A stretch of 64,000 nucleotides of DNA from Adenophora triphylla var. japonica. Its lineage: Eukaryota; Streptophyta; Magnoliopsida; Asterales; Campanulaceae. Shown one piece after another: positions 21,975 through 33,059 of the stretch. The notes under the pieces are model-generated. The model ran no database searches, was not told the DNA's origin, and saw only the letters and a program-made list of their open reading frames with translations. Positions within the stretch are counted from its first letter, which is position 1; each line of letters opens with the position of its first letter. Position numbers and translations under genes: made by a program. The stretch spans positions 372,001-436,000 of the forward strand of contig JAFEMH010001470.1 of assembly GCA_022495995.1 (NCBI GenBank), given 5' to 3'.

Positions 21975-24050
21975 TTGAATAGCTTGAAAAATTCTCGTTC
22001 GACTCTCCTAATCCTAATGGAAGACGAAAATAATACTAGTGTTACACCTGAACATGATAATGTTCTTGTGGAGGAGATTCATGGCAACATAAGGACTGTT
22101 TTTCCTCTTGTCAATGGGGAACTGCCTCCTCCACCACTGCTGATTGATGTACTGTCGCCCCTATGAATGAATCTGCATTATAGGGGGTAGCTGATAACCG
22201 AGATAGTTCAGACGAACCCTCCTCGTCTTCGGCGCCTAGGAAGGCCTGCCGGTAGCCAAACGACGAGGAATGCTGCACAGGGAGGAACTGGGGCTTCCCC
22301 CCACAAGTTGATCGCAGAACTCTAATGTATCAACAGATGAAAACTTTGCAACACATTTATTAAACGCAAAATGATTTGCTACAATTAGATCCTAAACATT
22401 CTCTGGATGAATTCATGAGGCCTACGAGGACTGTAAATTCCCTTGTAGGGCAGAGTCAGGTTGATAGGCGTGGTAGTTAGGGAAATAGAGAAAATCTTCC
22501 TCGTAACCAACATCCCCCTCACCTGGACATTTGTGGTAGAACCAGGCAAAACCTCCAATATTTCCCTACTCGTCATGAGGCACATGAGAATGGCTACATA
22601 AGAAACGAGGTAGATTTGAGAAGTCACTTGAACCAATAAAGGAAGCAGGAGGTTAATTTTGTCGACTTAAGAGCAAGGCTCAGTCAGGCAAGGCATAAAA
22701 CCCCTACTCGTCGTAATACCCCTCCTCGGCCTATGAGCCCTCATCGTCCTAGGAGCCCTCCTCGTCACATATCACCTCCTCATCATGAATTGGCACCTAG
22801 AAGGGACAAAACACCATCTGGGCATGGGGACAATCACCAGGAACGTGAGAAACATAGTAGAGTGAACGGACACATAAAGAAAGAAAGAACCCACCGTAGC
22901 TCTCATTTCAGCTCGGGGATCGATGCCAGATATATACTACTCTTGAAAAATATACTAGATGAGATTGAAATGGGGAGAAATGAAGTGGATGATGATGATA
23001 CCAGTGCTACCCGTCCTTTCTCCCATCGAATTAACGATCTACCTCCCAATCATGCTTTTAAAATCCCAAGTTTTGAAAAATAAGCGGGAACCACCAATGC
23101 ACGGGACCATGTGCAAATTTTTGAATTCACCATGACCCTCCTCACCAAGGCAGATGACATTCATTGAAAGGATTTTACGTGTACCTTCTCCGGAACATCT
23201 TTGCCTGGTTTCGTGATCAAAAGAAGGGAAGCATCGATAGCTGGAAAATCATGAGTAGGAGATTCCTGAATCACTGTGCCACAATAGGGAAGAGAATGGA
23301 GAAATTGACATATCTTGCTAACATTGAGCAAGGAAAGAATGAATCCACTCTGAATTATTACAATCGATTCAGAGCCATGGCAGATCAAGTAGAAGAAAGT
23401 TTGATAGACTAATTCTGGATTGAGATCTGGACAATTAATCTATGAACTTTCTGCCAGAGAGCCTAAGTCAAAATCTGATCTATACAATGTGGCTTACGTC
23501 ATATCAATGGCAGAAGATAAAAGTAAAAAGAGGTATAAGAAACCAGAAGCAGAGGCAGCTGGCACCAACCATGCTTTAAATGGAAGTGGATATAAGGGGA
23601 AGAATATGACTCGGGCTACTGAAAAAGCCGAGGTTTTCACCCCCTCACCAAACCAATCACAGAAATCATGCAGTTGGTAAATATGCTAAGTCCCCGTCCA
23701 CTTGATGAAAGAACAAAATACACCCGTGCCAGCTCCAAGTAATGTGCCTTTCACAAGGAACACGGACACGACACGGAAAATTGTATCTCCCTCAAGAGAA
23801 TGATCAAGAGATGGGTAGACGAGGGAAAGCTAGATCGCTACGTTATCATAAAGGATAACGAGCAAAGAAGAAAGTATGATGATGATGAGGATAAGGAAGA
23901 TGAAAGGGAAAACATGCCTCATAGAGCAAAACTCCATGTCATACGAGAGAAGACCGTTTCCAACAAAAAACTGAAAGATCAGACCCATGAGCTGAGTAAA
24001 GTCTATCACATCCCCGCCTAAATTCGTAAGGAGGAGGAAGTCATTAGCTT
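21975..24050 (+). pseudogene. gag of Tat element 2, broken
   Basis: Successive open stretches (21975-22166, 22733-23083, 23164-23412, 23420-23680, 23800-24021) follow the order of a Tat gag. A Pro/Arg/His-rich segment comes first, then a capsid-like block around PPNHAFKIPSFEK, a block with ISMAEDKSKKRYKKP, and a charged C-terminus. A HKEHGHDTENC-like stretch near 23755, the usual CTFH..GHDTE(D/N)C element of Tat gag, is readable. Stops and frameshifts separate the blocks. Confidence 0.7.
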
Positions 24051-24099
24051 ATCCGCTAATGATCTAGCCGGAAGTCGCACGGCTCGCGAACAACCCTTG

Positions 24100-24536
24100 G
24101 TAATCAAAGGGAGGATTGACAACTGTGAATCCGAGAGACTCCTCATAGACTCGAGGGCCTCCTGAGATATTCTGTATTACTCTACCTTTCAGAAGATGAA
24201 TCTGAAAGATAGTATGCTGGAGCCATACTCCGGGAGACTAGAAGGCTTCACCAACCACAAAGTTAGCGCCATGAGGACAATTGACATATTGCTGAAAGTG
24301 GGTGATCATCCCTTCCAAGTATAAGCCACAGTAACATTCGTGGTCATAGATCTGGCAAGTGACTACCATGCCATCATAGGCATTCCAAGTCAAAGCAAAC
24401 TTGGGTTGGTCGCCTCTCTCCTTCACCAACGAGTTAAATTCCCTACTCGTGCTGAAATCAGATGCGTGAGGGCGACCCCCAAGGACTTCTTGGAACATGT
24501 GATGAGGACTAGAAAAACATCCAGAAAGGTGTAGGT
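24100..24536 (+). pseudogene. Aspartic protease of Tat element 2, broken
   Basis: LLIDSRAS occupies the place of the catalytic (L)(V/I)DxGAS signature, so the active-site Gly is altered. It is followed by stops, then EPYSGRLEGFTNHK, VVIDLASDYHAIIGIP and HQRVKFPT, in the same order as the protease remnant of element 1. Confidence 0.7.
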
Positions 24537-24546
24537 AGTCACACCA

Positions 24547-25105
24547 ATGGAAAATCTGAAAATCTCTAAGTCTGTAAAGACCACAAGCACCATTTCTAGG
24601 CTAAGTCGGATTGACGAAACAGAGGAAGAGGAACGCCTAATTCTAGATGTCCACGAAAGCAATGACACAGATCTGTCCATCCCAGATATAGCCCCTCATC
24701 TCGTTAGCGGCCAGAACTCGGGGGGCCGACCCTGACTTGAGAAAAGGAGAGCTGCATGACGTAGATGAACTACTTGAAATTAAGATACTAGACGTTCATG
24801 AGGATGATAACAATGACACAATTATGTGTGTCCCAGATATAGCCCCTCATCTCGTCAGCGGCCAGAACTCGGGGGCCGACCCTAACTTGATCCTCATCTC
24901 GTTAGGGGCCGACCCTGACTTGAGCCAAGAAAAGCTGCAGGACGTAGATGAACAAGTTGAATTGGCTATACCTACAACAAAAAATTCAAACTACAATGAA
25001 CAAAACAACAAGATCAATATGCTGATATACCTAGACCTGGTAAATGAGAAAAGACTAGCTGCTCAGAGAGGAGGCAACTACAAAATAAAAACCCCAGATG
25101 GATAA
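24547..25105 (+). pseudogene. Post-protease region with tandem duplication and integrase C-terminus
   Basis: A segment of about 180 bp containing GATATAGCCCCTCATCTCGT and the word CCAGAACTCGGGGG is duplicated (near 24690 and 24845, with a shorter third copy near 24895). The end at 25010-25150 encodes LDLVNEKRLAAQRGG and SWHSDNLRKYY, which match the C-terminal end of Tat integrases. Reverse transcriptase, RNase H and the integrase core are absent between protease and this point. Confidence 0.6.
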
Positions 25106-25289
25106 GAGTTGAAACATTCGTGGCATTCTGATAATCTACGAAAATATTATCATTATTTAATAGTCTATCTTTTATTTAATAGATTAGTGTCTGTTATTCA
25201 TTTTTCTTTATTTTCAAGTAAATTAGGATTGCAATTCGATTTAATCAATTTCAGTTAATTAAGATTTAGTTTTCAAAAAAACCAACGAC

Positions 25290-25760
25290 TGGCAAGACAA
25301 ATGACGAGGAGCTCCTCCTCGGCATCAAGGGATAAACTCCCACAAAATTACCTAAAACCTATGACCGAACGAGTTTTCTCGTAATACAGAGGTAAAACAT
25401 TAAAAATTGCCTAATACATATAGCCGAACGACCCTTATCGGCATAGAGAGGCAAAGTATCAACAAATTACCTAATACCTATTACCAAACGACCTTCCTCG
25501 GCAAAAAGAAGTGAAACATTAAAAATTGCATAAAACCTATGGCCGAACGACCCTCCTTGGCATAGAGAGGCAAAGTATCAACAAATTATCTAATACCTAT
25601 GACCGAACGACCTTACTCGGCATAGAGAGGTAAAACATTAAAAATTGCCTAAAACCTATAGCCGAACGACCGTCCTTGGCATAGAGAGACAAAGTATCAA
25701 CAAATTATCTGAGATCTATAGCCGAGTAACCTTCTTCGGCATAGAGAGATCAAATAAAAA
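25290..25760 (+). repeat. Dimeric tandem repeat (about 2 x 63 bp) in Tat element 2
   Basis: Monomers based on CCTATAGCCGAACGACC...GGCATAGAGAGG alternate between two endings, AAAGTATCAACAAATTA and AAACATTAAAAATTGC, so the real unit is a dimer of about 126 bp, repeated nearly four times. It occupies the same place (between pol and the antisense gene) as the arrays of element 1. Confidence 0.85.
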
Positions 25761-25892
25761 ATAACCCGAAGTGTCATGTCGAGGAACCTCCCTCGGCCTA
25801 ATGACAACTTGCAAAGTCACCAAGTGATTTAAAACCGAACGAGCGGAGCTTATTTAACTACTAAACACCAATCACGAGGAGACCCTCCTCGG

Positions 25893-26766
25893 TAGGGCTG
25901 GCAAAAAAATCAAATCTGTACCAACCAACTTGTGTACCAATCATACCAATTATAATTGGTACGTGAAAATCGGTATACCGAAATGTTGGTACGGTAGTAC
26001 CGTACCAATTCTGTATAATTGGTTGGTACACGGTACATAGATTTAATGTTGGTTGGTATACCAAGTACCAATTATAGTTTTTAAAAATATTAATTTTCAT
26101 ATAAATATTAAATATGTATGTATATATATATAATACAAATTCCTTCTATCCCTAATTTGACTACTGACTTTCTCTATTCTCATTTCTCACAAGTCATTCT
26201 TTCTCTATCCCTCCCGGCGATTTGCCTCCATCACACCAGTTTCAATTTTCGCCTGTAACAAGGTACATACTCCTCTCTCTCAATTTCCCTCTTTCTAATG
26301 AATCTATCCAAAATTATCTTCAATTGAATATTTTTCTTATTCTTTACTAACTACAGCTAGGGTTTGAGTTTTCTTTCTTATCTTCACATTCCCTCTTTCT
26401 AAAATGTCTTTTATCTTTATTTTTCTTACTTTTGATTCAGTAGCGTCACCATATTCATCGTTGTTTGGTAGTAATTCACTTTATTTGACTCCCAATTCAA
26501 GCAAAATGTAATTATTAGGTCGGATTCAAGTATAATGTTTTTTATTGGGTCATATTGTATGTGAATTATGGGTTGTTTTGAAGATAATATAATACTTTTT
26601 GGATTTTGATTCTACATTTGGTATAGGCTAGTACCAACCGTACCAACTAAGTTGGTATACCAACTTAGTCGGTTGGTAATGGTACATATTTTTATGTACC
26701 AAGTTAAACTTGGTTGGTACATGGTATATGCGAAATACAATTGGTATACCTACCAAGCCAGCCCTA
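25893..26766. mobile_element. Non-autonomous hAT element
   Basis: 874 bp with terminal inverted repeat TAGGGCTGGC at both ends and a perfect 8-bp target duplication CTCCTCGG (25885-25892, 26767-26774). Subterminal regions are dense in GGTAC/GTACC and TTGGTTGG words on both strands. No transposase frame is present. It lies in the 3' region of Tat element 2. Confidence 0.92.
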
Positions 26767-27065
26767 CTCCTCGGCATCCCATGAGAGTTGAATACTTGGG
26801 CAAAATTATACAAGACTTGCATCATTTAACATAAATTCAAATATAAAATCATTCAAGCAAAACAGTTTATATCAAGACAATAAATATAAAAGACGACATG
26901 GAAATGAAGAAAAGACATTGTATTGATAAAGAAGTTGAATTACATGGATGCCCTATTACATTAACAAATAAATCATAGCAAAATAAAGCAGAGAGGCCTT
27001 CAAGCTTGGTCATCACCCCTGAAAAGGTCGTCTTGTTCAGCAGCAACATCTGGTATGATGACTTG

Positions 27066-27784
27066 TTAAGTTTGAGCTCCCTCGGCTTGCTCCTCCGCGA
27101 CATCCTCCTCCTCTCCATCTGAAGCTTCCTCGTCTTGAATCTTCTCGATTAAATCATTGATGTTTTGAGAGTCGACGGGGGGAGGGGTACAAGCCGGGCG
27201 GCCTTCTCTAGAATCTAAGGCAGCTATAACCTTCAAGGCATTCTTTAAATATGGCACCAAGGCATGGCCGAAACGGGCAAGGTCATCATAAGAGTCTTGA
27301 AAGACAAGACGTGCAAGCAAGCCCACATCGGCTTTTGAGTTGGGTCCACCACGGCCCTTCTGGCTAAATGCAGGTAGCCATCGAAGTACATGTTGGCCGT
27401 CTTGTCAGCCAGAGCTTGTTTGAAGGCCGAGATGACCTTGTATTGGGAGATAGCCTCAGCAATTTGAGTAGGGAAGCTAGCCTCTAACTGTTTGTAACGA
27501 GCACCTACTTCCTCGGCATTTCTCCCCAGCTTGGCTTAAAGCCTTTCAATCTAAGCCTGCCCGGCCTTATGAGCCTCCTCGGCTTTAGCTTGAGCCTCTT
27601 TGGCCGCCTTCTCAGCCTTCTCGGCTTCTGCCTTGACTGCCTTCTGCTCATTAACTTCTACCCTCAACGACTTAAGGAGCTCCACGGCTTTGGCCAGATC
27701 AGCCTTATTCTTCTCGATCTGACGATCAAGTTTCTGTTCTTGCTCATCGACCGCTTTGCTCCTTATTGCCTCGTAGGTAGTCAT
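27066..27784 (-). pseudogene. Antisense gene of Tat element 2, coiled-coil C-terminal exon
   Basis: Two frames (27551-27784 and 27066-27326), joined by a short stretch with stops, encode a Lys/Glu/Ala-rich coiled coil (EQKLDRQIEKNKADLAKA...) followed by ARFGHALVPYLKNALKVIAAL and an acidic tail. Organisation parallels 16756-17478 of element 1: coiled coil first, compact segment after. Probable last exon; an acceptor lies near 27790 (minus-strand TTGTAG-type tract before ATGACTACC). Function unknown. Confidence 0.55.
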
Positions 27785-27887
27785 CGTGGCAAGCTACAAC
27801 GAAGAAAATAGAATTTATCAGTACAAAATTTACAAGTTTGATAAAACCGAGAAGGAAAAGAAAGTTATGACGAGAAGCTTACCTCGC

Positions 27888-28405
27888 TTAAAATGAGGCC
27901 TTTTCTATTAGCCATGTGCTTCTGGTCAGCTTGGCCTCAATGAAATGTTCGAGCAAGTCCTCGTCTATTACACGATGGACTACACTGCGGCCTAGCCTCA
28001 GCTTAGGGACCTTCCTGTCCAGCATGTCCAAACCCCTAATTGTTGGGTAGACGACTAACTCGTTGGCTACCTGCTCGGCTTCAACATACATTTTTACGTG
28101 CCGAGCATTGACCTCCTTAGAGGAAGATCCAGTAGTTCTCTTGGAGGGAGGTTCCTATTGCACGGTGTCCACCCTTGGGCATTTTTGGGCAGAGCTTCTC
28201 TCACCGTCTTCAGCCTCCACAGTCTCAATTAGACCGGCTTATATCAGCGCCTCCTCGGCGTCAGGAGTTAGGGTTTGGGAACTCTGTCCCTCTTCAGCCT
28301 GGGCCCCTTTCCCTTCATTTCCTTCCTCGATGAAGGTAGAATCACCCCCCACCGGCTTCAAGGGAAACGCCCCAACATCCTTAGTGGATAATATGGCTTG
28401 ACGGT
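27888..28405 (-). pseudogene. Antisense gene of Tat element 2, middle exon distal to the solo LTR
   Basis: Minus-strand frames 28405-28239 and 28091-27888 encode KDVGAFPLKPVGG, then an acidic stretch, then KMYVEAEQVANELVV and KVPKLRLGRSVVHRVIDEDLLEHF. The exon is interrupted at 28405 by the solo LTR and continues at 29943; removing the LTR and one ACGGT copy joins the two sides in frame. A few in-frame stops are present near 28150-28240. Confidence 0.5.
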
Positions 28406-29942
28406 TGTGATGTACCCGATTTATTGGCGCCCGACAAAACCTTTGGGAAAAGTTTTGTGAAAAAAAGATTTTTTTTGGAATGAGATTAATCTTTATCGGA
28501 CTTTGAAAAATCAACGGAGTCGCCACGCCATTTTAGTTTAGGGGCCAAAACTTTGAAAAATGCCCAAAATTAGAGAAATGAGTCCAGAGGTCACGTTACA
28601 TTCCGGGAAGAACGTTTGGCGTTCACCCAGAATGCCTCGTATGACGAGTCTTCCATACTCGAAACTTTTTGTGTGTGTGTGCGTGTGTTTTAAAAAAGAT
28701 TTTGAATAAAAAGGGTTGTCTGGAAATAAAAGAAGTTTAAGGGACTGGACTGGAAAACAGTTTGAAAAAACAGTGACTAAACTGGAAAATGACAAAAACT
28801 GGAAAACTGTTTGCAGATGACAATGTCATCCGCGTGGATGAGCTTGCAGTACAATATCATCCGCGCGGATAGGGCTGCAGTCTCAATATTTTACAGTTTC
28901 TTAATCAGTCACTGTAATTTTCAGAAACTTAACTGGATTTACAGGACTTAACTAGAAACTGTAACGGGAAAAACAAGAAATAAAGGAATGTTTGGATTTT
29001 TGGCATCCAAGCTTGTCCTCTCTTTCCCTAGACTTTGATTAGTGGTCATTAGTGATGAATTCACTTAATCAAGCCATCACGGGGGTACATTAGGACTTTT
29101 CAAGCATTTCATTTTCTAAGGGAAAAAAGGGATTTTGACATGAAAAGTAAATTAACAAGAAAATTAGGTCAAGATGTATCAACTTTAGAGGAAGATCTCT
29201 AAGGTGGTCACAAGAAGGACCATCCTTGAGGCATATACTCAAGTGTATCTCATACATCTTATGTGACCTAAATATTTAAGTCTTAAGGATGTTCATCCAT
29301 GGAAAAGGTTCCAAGGTGAACATCTTAGACTATGGGGGGGGGGACATTTACAAGGAAATAAACAATGTACACCATTTGAAATGATCATCTATGGAGATTG
29401 ACTCCAAGATGACCATATTTTAGGTCAAGAAAGCAAGTAAAGACTAGTTAATGTAAAAAAGGGGACAAGGGAAATACATAATAAAAATGTGAATCCTTGT
29501 AGGATTTGGTGTAGGATTTGGTGTTGAATTTGAGTGATGGGAGTGTTTAAGGCTATTTTGAGAGTGAATTTCGACATAGTAACAATAGGAAATGGACTTT
29601 CTTGGCTTCTTGAAACTGAGGGGAAAGGGATGTATTTATAGGTTGGCCAGGGTACAATCTTATCCGCGTGGATGACTTTGAGGCTACAATCTCATCCACG
29701 CGGATGGGATCAACAGCGTGCCTGTTTTTTGCAGAAAGTTGTTTTGGCAGTTCTCCCTTGGTCAATATTCTCTTCTTTCTTGGAAATGACACATTTCCAG
29801 CGAGGTCCTAGGCTTTTTTGTTATTCCTAAGAGGTCCTTCCTCATTCAAATTGTCTAAATAATGTCCGAAATGCCCCTAAATGATTATAAATCATTAAAT
29901 TGAGCTGACGGAACACTAACGACCCAGATTGAGGCACTTACA
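28406..29942. mobile_element. Solo LTR (1.54 kb)
   Basis: Starts TGTGATGTACCC, ends GGCACTTACA, flanked by a perfect 5-bp duplication ACGGT (28401-28405, 29943-29947). No internal retroelement sequence is present, so it is the product of LTR-LTR recombination. It contains four copies of an ACAAT-N-TCATCCGCG(T/C)GGATGA palindrome (28826, 28857, 29660, 29692). It interrupts the antisense gene of Tat element 2. Confidence 0.9.
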
Positions 29943-30070
29943 ACGGTGTACATCGTCATCCCGTCTCTTGGTTTGAGCCGAGGAACAAGACGTCCTCCTC
30001 CTCAACTTCATCAATGCCTGGGGGTCAAGTAGTTCCTCTGACATCTTCCTTTCTTGCTCGGCTGTAAGAT
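29943..30070 (-). pseudogene. Antisense gene of Tat element 2, middle exon proximal part
   Basis: The minus strand from a TTGTAG acceptor near 30071 encodes LTAEQERKMSEELLDPQAL and then a basic stretch ending at the solo LTR. In element 1 the equivalent position is near 18040-18251. Confidence 0.45.
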
Positions 30071-30177
30071 CTACAAGGACGAGAAAGAACAGTTAGTAAA
30101 ATTATGAGGAAGAACACAAAATAAAAATTATACAAGTACGAAAGACGGGGAGGGAAGATATTTACATCCGACGACGC

Positions 30178-31117
30178 CATCCTCGGCAAGACATCTGTCA
30201 TTATATAACTTGCAGATATCAGATTCATCATAGAATACCAGACCAGGATGCACCCTCCAGTCCAGAAATTTGTTCCCCCTCACAACTGGAACCATAGGCA
30301 CTAGGCCGTCTAAGGGGCCTGGCATGACCCTGGCCTAAACGTAATATCTCTTATCGGTCTCCAAAGTGTGCCAACACAGAGTGCCTACCACGGCGAACTC
30401 CCTCAGTCTCTCAACCAATTGGGCACTCCGCTCAGGCCTCCATACCTGCTCGGGCACACGTGGGTACTTCGAGGGAAAGGGAAACTCTCAGCCTTGTCGG
30501 CTCTCCACCCTAACGATGTGGTTATTCCACCCGGATACCTTACTCGATATGGGGTAGATAAGTTTTGGTTGGTTTGGGTTGCTCATTATAACCACAAGCC
30601 TCGTATCCTCCTTGTAACTCACGGTATAAAAATGGTGAAACGCATACTGACAAGGCTCAAAGCCTAAACTACGACAAAGGACAATAAAGCCGGTGAAAAA
30701 CCTCACGACGTTGACACCTAGCATAGCCGGCACGGCTTGCATATCCTCAAGGAATTCGTTTATGAAGGGGTCAAAGGGAAGACGGAGGCCCAATTGAAAC
30801 AATTTATAATAGAAATGGACGTGATTCAGACTGTAGTAAAAGTCAACTACGGCTTCCTCGGTCTTGAGGGGAGCACTGGGGAAGTAGCTAAGTCGGTACT
30901 CTCCCCTCAATACCCCATACCTAGAATGGAGTTACTCTATCATGGATTCCCCTGCTCTTATGGGTTTGGGACTAGGGGTATAAGTCCTACCTCGTCCTGA
31001 TCCACCCCGGCCTCTACCTCGGCCTCCAGATTGAGCTCCCTCGGTAAAATCATCTACGATCCTCCCAGAAGTCGAGGGACCAATAGAACGAGAAACACCA
31101 CTTTCTCTTCCCGTCAT
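30178..31117 (-). pseudogene. Antisense gene of Tat element 2, N-terminal transposon-type domain
   Basis: Minus-strand frames from about 31117 down to 30178. An Arg/Gly-rich N-terminus (GGRGRGRGGSGRGR) is followed by a globular block with LFQLGLRLPFDPFINEFL, FFTGFIVLCRSLGFEP and VSGWNN, then EQVWRPERSAQLVERLREF and SDICKLYNDRCL. GLR-P-DPF and the following hydrophobic block are shared with the 317-residue frame of element 1. A donor (GTAAATATC) follows at about 30166. Only a few stops interrupt it (near 30935, 30490 and 30330), fewer than in the sense genes. Confidence 0.6.
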
Positions 31118-32094
31118 GGCTGTACAAATAAAAGAAGGGTCGAAATATGACCAAGGCAGACTTAAAGACGAGTACGGGGAAGCATCCATACTCGCCCTAC
31201 TAGTTAAAACCGAGGAGGGATCCTTACCCAACAATGGAGAACGCTCCAAATGGTCAGACTTCAAATAATAGAGGTTGATATGGTCAAGAATCTCAGTCCA
31301 ACCTTGGAATAGCACAACGTTGGGAGATTCCACGTCATGTCGGTCTATCCTAAACCGACTAGAATAACCGACGTCGGTTATAGGAGATTGGTAACTCGTC
31401 AAAATCTCCCCTATCTCGTTCAAACTCAACATCATCCATGACCCATCGATTCTCTAATAAATCATAAGATTTTGGGTGTGGTAACAATACAAGGCGTTTG
31501 GGTTGATTCTCCAAGTACGGGCCATGGCTACGAACGAGGAGGGTATAAGATTGGTTCAAGAAATTTTTCAAGAAAAGCTTCAAGAACAACAATGGGGGTT
31601 TTGAATAAATCCACCAAGAACAATACCAAATCCCTGAAATTACGAAGTAAAATACAGAAAATAGATAAAAAGTAAGGAATTTATACTTGAATCAAAGGTT
31701 GATGGATAAAAACCATGAACAAATCAAGCAAAAGGAACATAAATTGACCAAGAAATCGAAGGCAAACTGGCGATTTTGAAGCTTATAATTTCTCTCTCAA
31801 ATATGAAGGGTGATAAAAGAATAGAAATAAAGGGGGTTTTAGCTTTTATACCCAAATATGAAATGGGTATGGGTCAAAATTCGGGTAAAGGGGTGTCGTC
31901 TCTTCCTTGCAACTAATGTTCTAAAGGGTTCCCAAGGCAAATATCAGACCTCGATATCCGCGCCCATCATTGTCGATTTAACTGGTGGATAATGAAGCAT
32001 CTTATGACACGTAAGTGTCCGTTCATATTCATTTAAACCGAGGTATATCACCACTTCCTCCTTGGCATAGCCGAGCTAGGAAGTCGGGGGCCAC

Positions 32095-32250
32095 TGAATG
32101 GTATAAACCGAGGTACGAACGTGGATCAGGGCTAAGCAAAGTCTAATGGATTGGGCCCAAAATATAATCCATACAAGTCTCAAGTACGAAAAATGGAGTG
32201 GGTTTTTCCTACCTTTGCTCGTTTTACTTCCTCGTCATTCCCACTATTTC

Positions 32251-32323
<73 letters not shown>

Positions 32324-32897
32324 CATCGATTAATGAATAAAACACAACAATTATACATGCCGACCATGTATCATCTCGTATGCGATCAAGACATTCAACA
32401 ATACCGACCAAGGTTTCATCAAAATACAAGGAGTTCTCCATATAGAACAAGGAAATGAGCTTCCCTATCCTCACTCTCCACTTACTCGGCGTCAACTCAA
32501 GCCGACCAAGCAACTTATGCCGAGGAGCTCGCCTCAAAGGCGCACGTGCAAAATACATTATTTAATACTACTCAAATAAGGACTGTGAAGAGTTATAATC
32601 CCACTAGGATTGTAACCACTTCTCACACGAATTTCTATTGAACATGAATTCTACAATGTTATGCCTATATATACAAGTCATGATTCACATTATTTTGGTA
32701 ACACATCTTTTGACTCTAAACTTTTGTCAATTGATTTCTCTCTCTAAACACAAATACTTACTCTCACGCTGGAGGGCTTTCGCTGGTGAAGCCCTGCCTT
32801 AGTTTACGTGTTTGTTCATCTTTTTCAGGCTATTCAATCATTAATGATACAATCTGCTGCTGAATTTGGGCTGATACGAACGTTTTTGACATTATTA
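32095..32897 (+). repeat. 3' LTR of Tat element 2
   Basis: 803 bp, TGAATGGTATAAACC to GACATTATTA, preceded by a purine-rich GTCGGGGGCC tract. It is longer than the 5' LTR mainly because of a TA microsatellite at 32254-32322. Confidence 0.82.
32254..32322. repeat. (TA)n microsatellite in the 3' LTR of Tat element 2
   Basis: About 68 bp of pure TA at a site where the 5' LTR has only a short ATATC/ATAG stretch, so it expanded after insertion. Confidence 0.95.
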
Positions 32898-33059
32898 TTT
32901 TTTATATTGGTTGGTCAATTCAATCATAAATTTATAAAAAATTAAATATTTCTATGTAATTCTAAAAATTATAATTGTTTCACCATTATAAATGCCATAA
33001 ATATCTTTGATTAGATTGATCATGAAAAACTTTATGGATGGAATGGAATGGAGGTAGTA

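Larger units (their letters stand above)
21182..32897 (+). mobile_element. Tat-lineage Ty3/gypsy element 2 (deletion derivative with nested insertions)
   Basis: An 11.7-kb element with LTRs 21182-21937 and 32095-32897. The flanks are T-runs (TTTTT on both sides), a weak but compatible 5-bp duplication. Plus-strand content is gag and protease, then directly the last part of integrase: the reverse transcriptase, RNase H and integrase core are missing. The minus strand carries a multi-exon gene homologous to the antisense gene of element 1. Nested inside are a non-autonomous hAT (25893-26766) and a solo LTR (28406-29942). LTRs differ clearly, so this is older than element 1. Confidence 0.85.
21149..33057. 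mobile_element. Degenerate Stowaway-like MITE C, split by the second Tat element
   Basis: The left end at 21149 (CTCTCTCCGTTGGAAC after TA) and the right end at 33057 (reverse complement CTACCTCCATTCCATTCC, followed by TA) resemble diverged Stowaway ends. Only about 33 bp on the left and 155 bp on the right are MITE; the rest is the inserted Tat element. Confidence 0.6.

Noticed and set aside
23161..23388. Minus-strand frame across Tat element 2 gag
   Set aside because: It is a shadow of the gag frame on the plus strand.
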